A stretch of DNA of 64,000 nucleotides from Flaveria trinervia (taxonomy: Eukaryota > Streptophyta > Magnoliopsida > Asterales > Asteraceae), in contig CM046443.1 in the NCBI GenBank assembly GCA_025506515.1, positions 26,214,945 to 26,278,944 of the forward strand, in the 5' to 3' direction. The notes below the pieces were generated by a model. It was not told the origin of the DNA. It did not search any database and was given only the letters and a program-made list of their open reading frames with translations. Position 1 is the first letter of the stretch; each line of letters starts with the position of its first letter. Below, one piece after another: positions 55,990 through 64,000 of this stretch. The translations under genes and the position numbers were made by a program.

Positions 55990-57774
55990 AGGTAGGTTAA
56001 ACATGTCCTACCATGTGTAGAAATCTTGACAACCTTGATCTCTATTGACATATCATCTTTCTGGATTAGTAGTGAAGGTCCAAGACAAGATGAGTGTTCT
56101 TGATGCAAGAGGAGCTGCTTGGATTGAGGTTTGTTGAGCTCCCTCTTGTTGCACTTCCTTAGGATGTTCTGAATCATCCTGAGGTTTAGAGGTGGATGAC
56201 TTGGATTTCATCTTTGACTTTTCCCTTATAGCCATCTTTTCTTCCAATTTAAAGTCTTTGACTGAGAGGACTAGCCTTCAACACCAGGTTGTTATGATTT
56301 GTCCTTGTCAGTTGGGTCCTCCTCTCTCACATGTTCAGAAGGAGAGGGAGTTTGACCCTGCTATAGATCAAAAGATGGAGCTTCCTGAGGTTCAGTAGGA
56401 TGTCTGGGTTGTGTTGTCTCAAATTGTTCGATCTTAACTTCCACTTTTGGAGGGGCTTGACTTGGTGGGGAGTGTACGTCAATAAGCTCTCCTCTCTTAA
56501 TCTTCTGCTTGATCACCTTTATATGCGCATCCATGGTGGATAGAGACATTGGTCCAAGTCTCCTTCCAGAGAATTCATACAGCTACAAGAAGCTCATCAT
56601 CCTCTACCTATCAACAGACTTTTTTTAACTCTTTTGGATGATAGCTCTTCACTTGGCTGCTTCTTCCCTCATCTTTCTCTTTATAGCATTTTGTTCTTTG
56701 AGTACTTGAAGTTCAAGTTGTTTGAGATACTCAAACTCAATATACTCAAAGGACAAGGAAATAAATATAGCTGCCTGGTAGATACTTGTGGCACTCAGGT
56801 AGCTAATCATGTTTTACTATAAGCTTCTTTATCTATCAGAGGTTATGGATTTTCCACAGTCTCTTGCATAGAACTTTTTTGAAACGAAGATAGAGTAGGA
56901 ACAGGATTGTATAGGCATTTCTATCTTCTTTCTTTTTTGATTCGGAGGAGCAACCTTGTATCCTCTGCTTCCTTACTCTCTCTAGACATTTCCATGTCTT
57001 CTAGTTCATTTAGATCTTCTAAGGGGAGAGAAATGATCTCATCAATGTCATAGTTCCTGGTCTACAGGTAAGTAATCCTGACTATCCTTAACTCATAATC
57101 TTGAGTATTTGGTCTAGGGGTATCTCTGATTGTAGCTTCCATGAAGCCTTAAGACCCGGTTGAACTTTCTCCCCTTCACTTCCTCTTATTCTCTCTCTCC
57201 TCTTCAACCTCCTTAGGAGTCATTATCCTTTTCCCTTTGTCACCCACAAACCATTATGACTCAAGGTGGAGAGAGATTTGGCCTTCATTTCTTGAAGTAG
57301 CATCCAGGCTCTGGCTAGAGAGAGGCTGTGATACACCTTCACTAGCAGGTGCTTCACTGAGAGGATTGATTATTGAAGTTGTTGGTTCTGTGATAGTGCT
57401 CACAGGTTCTGGTCCTTCAGTCAAGGTTTTCCCATTGAAGCTAATCTTAGGATCCACCTCAACATCCAGTTAACCAATGATATTGCTTGTTCGATTTGTC
57501 TTCTTGCTTTGAACACTTCAATAATCCAATCTTGAATCCTTTTAGCCATTTTTCTAGCTTGCTTGAGTTAACTTGGGTTGGCAAGTGGCATACTGACTAG
57601 ATCAAGAACTTAATAGTAGTTCAAGGTCTAAAAATTGAAGACTTTTTGTTGTCCTTGAAATCTTTGAAGTATAAGGGCTCATCAACATCAATTTTCCACC
57701 AAATTATGCAGTTAGAAGCTCATTGGGGTGCAGTTGACATTGCCCTTGGAATTCCCTCCAAAAAAAGACTCTAA
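55990..57774 (-). pseudogene. Copia-C extra ORF, distal part, broken
   Basis: On the minus strand, short open pieces at 57457-57254, 56549-56361 and 56247-56053 encode low-complexity Ser/Thr/Pro/Glu/Lys-rich sequence, comparable in style to the Thr/Pro-rich and charged part of the A1/A2 extra ORF. No domain found. It was contiguous with 59815-61498 before the Harbinger insertion. Confidence 0.45.
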
Positions 57775-58114
57775 GGTGTTGTTTATTTTTTTGCAGGAAA
57801 ACGACTGTAGTCTGCGAACCACATCTACAGACATCTACAGCAGATGAGGTGGACCAAATGTCTGCAGTCTATAAGAAAAAGACTTTTTAACATCTGCAGA
57901 ATGCTAAAATATTCTATAATTAAACTAAATCTATTTTTAAACTTTAAAAACAACTAATACATTAATATATAAATAAAGGTCATAGAAATACATTAAAATA
58001 TAATAAAAGTCATACAATACTACAATAATATTCATAAAACCATACGAATACATTTATAAATTGTTTATTCGACATTCTACATTAACTGCTCAACAATTTC
58101 ATCTCTTAACTGAG

Positions 58115-59278
58115 TCATATATTCTTGATCTGATGCAGTACCATGTTCTTCAACATCATTTTCTTCAGCATCAACATGCATATCACAATTTTCAGAGGAC
58201 GCATTGGGTTGATTGTATTGTGTAAAAAGTCATCGCTAAGACCCTCTTTCCTTATAAAATTATGTAGCGTGAAACATACAACGATAATGTTCCTTTGTGT
58301 AACCAACGGAAATGGTGCCATCCTCTTCAATATAGGGAACCGTGCTTTCAAAACACCAAACGAACGCTCAATAACATTTCGTAGTTTTGCATGCGCATGG
58401 TTAAATTTTTCTTTATCGGTCAATGCACGATTCCTACGAAAATCTCCAAGGCAATACCTTACATTACGATATGGAGCCATAAATCTTTGTATGTGTGCAT
58501 AAGCGGCATCACAAAGATATATTTATGTGTAAAGATATATAAATAATTAGGAAATGAAACTAGAATACCAAACATTTAAAAAAAATTATATACCTGATGG
58601 TGGTAACGGGAATGGAGCATTTGTATCTGATAAGGCCTCAGATAATATTCTGTAATCATGTGCTACCCCTTTCCAACCCACCACAATGAATGTAAAAATC
58701 ATGTTGAAGTCACAAATTGCTAATACGTTTTGATAACACTCTCCTTGTCCCTTTCCTCTATATAAATCTTGTTTACTAACAAGGACAACAACATGTATCA
58801 AAGTACCATCAAGTACACCAACCGCTCCCTTAAAAATTTGCTGAAGTCTTTTGTTATGTCGTGGAATGTTTGGATTTGGATTGAAAGAAGTTGGTACTAT
58901 CATATCTTTGGCAAAAAGCATCATGTTATCTAACACTTCATAAAAGAATTTATGAACTGTATGCTTTCAGTGTTGAAATCTACGCTTTATAACCACGTAA
59001 CGTTGATTATGACCAATTATCATTAAAAACATAGCCATCTTCTCCTCAACCGATACATGTTTACTATCCTTTAACGAATAATTTATTCTAAAATGTGCAC
59101 ATAGTCGGACAAAGGATTCACGAGACATACGTAGCAATTCTTCCCACTCCTCGTTTGTTAGGAAAAAAGTATTTGTTTGAGGATTATATATATTGCCCAT
59201 TTTGTTTTTCAAATACACAAATCTGACGTACTTGGCTTTCAGATTGTCATAGGCATTCTTCATTTGTTTTTGATTCAA
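58115..59278 (-). pseudogene. PIF/Harbinger transposase fused to a Myb/SANT-like tail, broken
   Basis: Three minus-strand pieces. 59278-58967 starts with the end of a Myb/SANT-like domain (LKAKYVRFVYLKNKMGNIYN ... TNEEWEELL) and runs straight into the transposase N-terminus (SRESFVRLCAHFRINYSLKD, VSVEEKMAMFLMIIGHNQRY). 58936-58586 has VGVLDGTLIHV (first Asp) and VGWKGVAHDYRILSEAL (second Asp). 58480-58115 has RNVIERSFGVLKARFPIL (Glu). All three catalytic residues remain, but frameshifts lie near 58960 and 58550. The DNA-binding and transposase parts are usually separate genes in PIF elements; here they share one frame. Confidence 0.85.
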
Positions 59279-59315
59279 TTCAAGGTCAAACTTTTCTTAA
59301 GAACTTTTCCCTGGG

Positions 59316-59490
59316 CCGAAGGGGGTGGGGGCCGAAGGGGGTGGGGGACAAAGGGGGTGGGGGGCCGACGGGGGTGGGGGACCGACGGGGGTGGGGGACC
59401 GACGGGGGTGGGGGACCGACGGGGGTGGGGGACCGACGGGGGTGGGGGACCGACGGGGGTGGGAGACCGACGGGGATGGAGGATCGACGG
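59316..59490 (+). repeat. 17-bp G-rich minisatellite within the Harbinger element
   Basis: About ten copies of a unit with ACCGAC plus GGGGGTGGGGG; exact units begin at 59381, 59398, 59415, 59432 and 59449. The plus strand carries dense runs of five G spaced by one and six bases, an ideal G-quadruplex pattern. It lies just upstream of the transposase reading frame. Confidence 0.9.
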
Positions 59491-59814
59491 GGGTGGTGGA
59501 CGAATGGGCTACGAGAGTGGGGCGGTGGCGGTGGAACACGATGGTGGCGGTGGTCTTCGGAGCTACGGCGGTGGAGGGTGGGGCTGCAAGAGTGGGGGCG
59601 GTAAGTAGAATGGGGAGGTGGTGTTAGGTTTCAAATGAAAGAAGAAAGGGTTAGAAGAGATTGTGAAGAGTTCAGAAGACCTTGTTCCACATCTTCTCCA
59701 TGCAGACGTCAGTAAAAATAAACACTTTGCGGAGTAAAAACCTCTTCCCGCGTCTGCGTGCGCGCAGATGAAGAGGTGGGGAAGAGGTTTTTTCAAAAAA
59801 CAACCACCCCCTAA

Positions 59815-61498
59815 ATGAGTGAGTCCACATCAATGTGAACTTAAGGAAGTTGCTGAGTATGTACATGTGCAAGTGAGGATGGCGAATCCTCAATGTCCAT
59901 ACTCTGTGAAGAACTCCCAGGTTTTATGATTACTATGACTTTCTCCCCTTTTTGGTTGCATCACCCACTTGCATAGGTGAGCTTGGAGTTAGGTCAATAA
60001 CATCCACGTGTTCTTGTGTTCCTTGATAAGCTCCTCTTAAAGGTCTCCCAGGTAGTTTCTCCTTGAGCTAATATATCTCAAGTTGCTGATCATTGACCCT
60101 GTTTTGTAAAGTAGTCACTTGAGATTCAAGGGGACTAACCTTAGAGACTAAATAGGAGCATGTTTTCATTAGTTTCTACACCTTTAGTCTCATGTTCCCC
60201 TCATATTTATTAGAAGAATCATTAAAGGATGAGAGAATTGGACCAATGTCTTCTCTCTCACCACGAACATGGTGTTCTTAGCTATTGGATTTCCCGTACT
60301 CAGCGACAACTTCAAGTGAAGTGTCAATGGGCTAAGTTTCCATGCTTGAGGTTTCAATGATGTAATCACTTACCGAAGTGAGAACCTCTTCTATATGGAC
60401 CTTCTGAATAGGTTTAAAGAGATCCACCTTAATGATGGATGAATGATGTGGGCTACACATAGGAGAGGCAGGAGCACTCATCTCTCTTTGAGTGGAAAAG
60501 AGTAGAAAGACTCATGGTACTCACTAAATCCAATGTCTCCATCATCATAGAATTCTAGGTTTGGGATAGGTTGGTTAAGAACTAGAGGATGGGGATGGTA
60601 ACTTTCCCCTAAAGGTTGTTCACTAGAGTTTTAAGTCTCTGAGTGAAGGCTTAAGGCTGTTGGGTAATGAGCTCATCAAACTGAGCATAAGGAACCTCAA
60701 CATTGATTGCAGTTAAGATGGAAGTGGTTTGCTCCTCAAAAGAACTGGGAGCTCTAGTGTCTACTTCTTCCTATAAAAGTGATGATATGAGGGTCTGCAC
60801 AAGCTCAATAGCTTGAGTAAGGACTCGTTTGGATTTTCTTCAATAGGTGAGGAGGATTTGTGGCTGTTTAGGAGGTTGAGAAGTAGAAGGTGTGGTTCAA
60901 CACTAGCTTGTGTTGCTAGGTTGTCACCTTGAGCAATGAGCTCTAACATTTGTGGGAAAAGGGTTATTTCTACCCCAGAAAGCCAACATTTGGCTTCTTC
61001 ATAGTCTTAAAGATATCGGACTGCATCAGTCCCAATTTAAGAATATTACCTATTCCCCTCAACTGCGAACCTAGTTCATAGTTGAGAATGTATTGAACAT
61101 ATCTAGGGAACATATAATACTTTAAGGAGACCAGATTTGCAAGTAACTTTGTATAAACAAATGTTGAGTACCTAAATCTATCCCCCTGGACCATTCTATG
61201 TACTATAAAGGAGAGATCTTCAGGAATCTGGTCCCATCCCCCATGCTTGTTGGATAAGTTGTGGATGACCACATCAAGTAGGTACTTCCACTGGGATGAG
61301 ACCTTCCTTTTCCTGAAGGTCTTTATAGAGAAATCCCCTTCATATCCTATCTGCTCAAAGGAATGATTTACAGCTTCCTTTGGGAAGAACAACTCACATT
61401 TTTCATCATCCAGCTAAAGATGGATGTTGATGATGGCTGGAGTGATGAAAATTATTCTCCCCTGCTTTGTGGCAGACAATGCCTTCTCCCCATCCATA
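59815..61498 (-). pseudogene. Copia-C extra ORF, proximal part
   Basis: ATG (complement of 61498) starts MDGEKALSATKQGRIIFITP. After a stop near 61413 a 140-residue frame (61392-60970) is open, with KRKVSSQWKYLLDVVIHNLSNK and YYMFPRYVQYILNYELG, equivalent to the YPRFLQ block of A1/A2. 60949-60761 adds a Leu/Ser-rich piece. The rest is broken. It shows that the extra ORF family predates the split between the A and C copia lineages. Confidence 0.6.
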
Positions 61499-62340
61499 AT
61501 GACCTCTTAGCAGGCCTTCTAGAATTCTAACAACTGATAATTATAGAGTGTAAGATCAATGGTAAGGGAGATGAAGTAGTTAGACAAAGAAAGGAAATGA
61601 TAGACCTTTGAGAAACTTGGATCTTACAGAGTCCAACACAACAACCTAATTGTGTTGCCTGTGGAGTTGCATGAAAAAATCTAGGTTTTTTCTACGACCG
61701 AGGTTGGCCATTTAAGAAAGCTTAGCAGTGAAGAAAGATAAGAACAAAGGCGGTTTGTGGGTGAATTTAGGTTTCGGAAAAGTATAGAGGAAGAAGAGAG
61801 TGAAAGAGGGGGGAACCGTTGGGTATATATATGAAATGGATCTGAGACAAAGTTATTGATAGATGATAAACTTTGAAATCCGGATGTCAGTCCCACCTGT
61901 AAAAAAGTGCCCAAAGAGGTAGTTTTTTGAAAGTCTAAAATCTTTTGAAGGTAATTTTACTTCAGAAGTTTTTATAAAAAGCTTCCGAAGCCAAAATGAC
62001 TTCGGAAGATATTCCAAAGAGTTTAGAAAATTTTGCTTTGGAAAAAATTTGTATTGATAGAATTTTATTCTAAGAAGAATAAAACTTCCGAGACCAATTT
62101 GTTGTCGGACGAAAATTGTTCTTCAAAATCATACAAGTAGTCAAGAAAAATTTAAGCTTCAAAGGTAAATGCATATCTTCCGAAGAAATAAAATGATAAA
62201 ATTTTTCTCAAATCTAAGGAATGTCTTTAAAAAAAAATTTCTTCCAGAGTAAACAAGGGGCTTATGAAGGTGATAAAATAGACAACATAGGTCAAACATG
62301 TTTTAGAAATAATATGAGTTAGTTTTAAGAAAAGCTACTC
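61499..62340 (-). other. Copia-C post-pol non-coding stretch with CTTCNGAAG motifs
   Basis: No coding. Dyad-like motifs recur: CTTCAGAAG near 61961, GCTTCCGAAGCC near 61980, ACTTCGGAAG near 62000, ACTTCCGAG near 62086 and TCTTCCGAAGA near 62178. The same motif type is in the LTR. A TATATATA stretch at about 61827-61834 (plus-strand coordinates) lies between the array and the ORF start. Confidence 0.5.
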
Positions 62341-64000
62341 ATAATAAATCATCACGATAGCTGATACAAGGTACTTAAATCTTTGTTCATCAAAAGCTTT
62401 GGTGAAAAGACCAGGATATTATTCATTTGTGTTAACATTGACTAGTTTGGTTAACCCTTTTCAAAGTTATCTCTAATCAAATGATACCTGATATTGATGT
62501 GTTTTGTCCTTGAGTTCTGCACAGGATTCTCTGTAATAGAGATAGCACTATTGTTGTCTATGTGGATGGGAGCCTCCTTGAAGTTAAATACATAATCTAG
62601 CATATGATTCTGAATCCAAAGCACGTGAGCACAATAGCTTGCAGCAATAATGTATTGAGCTTTAGAAGTTAATGCAGACACATAGGATTGTTTCTTGCAT
62701 TGCCAAGAGAGTGTACTTACACCAAGGAACTCACAACCCCATGATGTAGACTTTGTAGTCATGTTGCAACCACCATAGTCACTATCTGTATATGTATACA
62801 GATTGAAGTCAGAACTCTTTGGATACCAAAGGCCAAGTGTTGGAGCACCTTTGAGATATCTTAGAATCCTTTTAACAATAACTAGGTGTGACGTCTTGGG
62901 TTTGGCCTAATATCTTGCACAAATACATGTAGCAAACATGATATCAAGCCTGTTAGTAGTGAGGTACATAAGAGACCCAATCTTAGCCCTGTAAAGATGT
63001 TCACCTACACACTCTCCCTCAAAATCAAGTCCAAGGGAGTGATTCTAGCTATAGGTGTCTTAGCAACTTTACAATCGGTCCTATTGAATATTATAAGTAT
63101 GTCTTGTACATGCTTTGACTGACTTATAAAGATGCCACTATCTACTTGCTTCCCTTGAATTCCTACAAAGAAATTGAGTTCCTTTATGGCCCTCATTTCA
63201 AATCTATTCTTTATCATCTTCTCAAAGTCTTTACAGAGCTTTGGATCAGTTGACCCAAAGATAATGTCATCTCATATACTTGAACTAGCAATAAGTCATT
63301 CCTTGTTTCTTTGATGAAGAGAGATCCATCTATAGTACCACTTTTGTAGCCATGCTGACAGAAATACTGAGATAGAGTCTCATACCACTTCCTTGGTGCT
63401 TGGTGCAGCCCATAAAGAGCTTTCTCAAGCACCAAACATAATAAGGATAATCTGGTTCTGCAAAGACAGGTAGTTGTTTGACATACACCTCTTCATCAAT
63501 CACCTTATAAAGAAAAGCACACTTGATATCAAGCTAGTAGAACTTGAAATGCTTGGATACAGTAAAAGCTAAGAATATTCTGACAACTTCAAGTCTTGCC
63601 GTAGGAGCCAAGACATTTGTGTAGCCAAATCATTTTTCTTGTGTGCATCCTAGGACAAATAGTCTTGCCTATTCTTAATGACAAGTCCTTTATCATCTTT
63701 TTTGTTCCTAAACACCCATTTGGTTCCTATGGTAGTCTTCCCTTAAGGAAGAGGACATAGGTTCTAAAGCTTTTGCTTTTGAATTGAAGCAATTCCTCTT
63801 GCATAGCCTTAAGCCAACTTCTATCCTTTAAAGCCTCATCAACTTTCTTTGGCTCTATCTGGGATAAGAAACAAGAGTGAAGACAACATTTGCATCATGG
63901 GTTTTCACCTTGTTCTCACCCATATGTCAACATCTCCAATGATGTTTGTGGTGGGGTAAGATTTGTGGATCCTTAGTTGAGGGATCACAGCCAGTTGTTT
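62341..64000 (-). pseudogene. pol: Copia-C reverse transcriptase and RNase H, broken
   Basis: Minus strand. RT: FKYLVS-type end at 62345; ALYGLHQAPRKWYETLSQYF (about 63425-63365); the YVDD region degenerate (LLVQVYEMTLSLGQ, about 63290-63255); LNFFVGIQGKQVDSGIF (about 63185-63130). RNase H: LKGAPTLGLWYP, YTDSDYGGC, KSTSWGCEFLG, SALTSKAQYIIAASYC (usual SEAEY altered), HIDNNSAISITENPVQN, KHINIRYHLI. Frames change near 63440, 63255, 63005 and 62765. The element's gag and integrase lie beyond the window. Confidence 0.85.

Larger units (their letters stand above)
57775..59811 (-). mobile_element. PIF/Harbinger DNA transposon, 2037 bp
   Basis: Flanked by TAA at 57772-57774 and 59812-59814, the TWA target type of this superfamily. 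Ends are imperfect inverted repeats: left GGTGTTGTTTATTTTTTTG, right (complement) GGGGGTGGTTGTTTTTTG. It encodes a PIF/HARBI1-type transposase on the minus strand. It sits in the Copia-C extra ORF, so it inserted later. Confidence 0.85.
55050..64000 (-). mobile_element. third copia element (Copia-C), minus strand, with extra ORF; continues past window
   Basis: Order on the minus strand: RT and RNase H (64000-62340), post-pol stretch, extra ORF (61498 down to about 55990, split by a PIF/Harbinger insertion), polypurine tract AAGGGAAG (near 55851) and 3' LTR (55841 to about 55050). RNase H (DSDYGGCNMTTKSTSWGCEFLG, NSAISITENPVQN) is SIRE-type, more distant from A1/A2 than they are from each other. 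Confidence 0.82.

Overview
The window is repeat-dense nuclear DNA of a flowering plant, most likely a eudicot and possibly a daisy-family (Asteraceae) species. The family assignment is inferred from the retrotransposon families and is not proven. I find no host gene I can defend. Almost everything is transposable elements, several nested inside one another, joined by AT- and TG-rich microsatellites.

Layout. (1) 1-12171: a Ty1/copia element of SIRE type (called A1 here), cut by the window's left edge. It has gag, protease, integrase, reverse transcriptase (RT) and RNase H, then a 2.5-kb non-coding stretch, a long 'env-like' extra ORF and a 738-bp 3' LTR. (2) 12172-13451: the 3' tail and LTR of a second copia element (Copia-X). 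(3) About 13452-24460: a decayed Ty3/gypsy Athila-type element with an Asp-tRNA-type primer-binding site, gag-pol, and a long 3' region holding two small ORFs. (4) 24461-25123: AT, TA, poly-C and TG tracts. (5) 25124-50690: a chromodomain Ty3/gypsy element (Tekay/Del type) with 2-kb LTRs and a perfect TGATA target-site duplication. Inserted in it, between RNase H and integrase, is a second SIRE-type copia copy (A2, 30728-47333) with a perfect TCAAA target-site duplication. A2 has since undergone a tandem duplication that carried gypsy sequence into its gag. (6) 50696-51780: microsatellites. (7) About 51781-52643: a gypsy-like LTR fragment abutting (8) 52644-54960, a broken minus-strand Helitron Rep/helicase. 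(9) About 55050-64000: a third copia element with an extra ORF (Copia-C, minus strand), whose extra ORF is split by a 2-kb PIF/Harbinger transposon (57775-59811).

The most interesting signal is non-coding. Arrays of short dyad-symmetric motifs (TCAGTCG-NN-CGACTGA, with compensated variants TCAATCG/CGATTGA and CATTCG/CGAATG) lie just upstream of the TATA box in the copia LTRs. They recur in the stretch after pol, again next to a TATA box, with a plausible leader intron running to the env-like ORF. The Athila element repeats this layout with a different dyad (GCACGG-GG-CCGTGC) beside TATA boxes in its 3' LTR and after integrase, upstream of a small ORF. Copia-C has a third dyad (CTTCNGAAG) in the same two places. 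The A copies also carry an array of four hairpins with an almost invariant GTCTGAG loop and co-varying stems. Together these suggest that lineage-specific dyad arrays mark a second, internal promoter for the post-pol ORF in unrelated LTR retrotransposons.

Most coding regions are broken by stops and frameshifts, so the elements look non-autonomous. Boundaries backed by target-site duplications or LTR termini are firm. Other limits are approximate.
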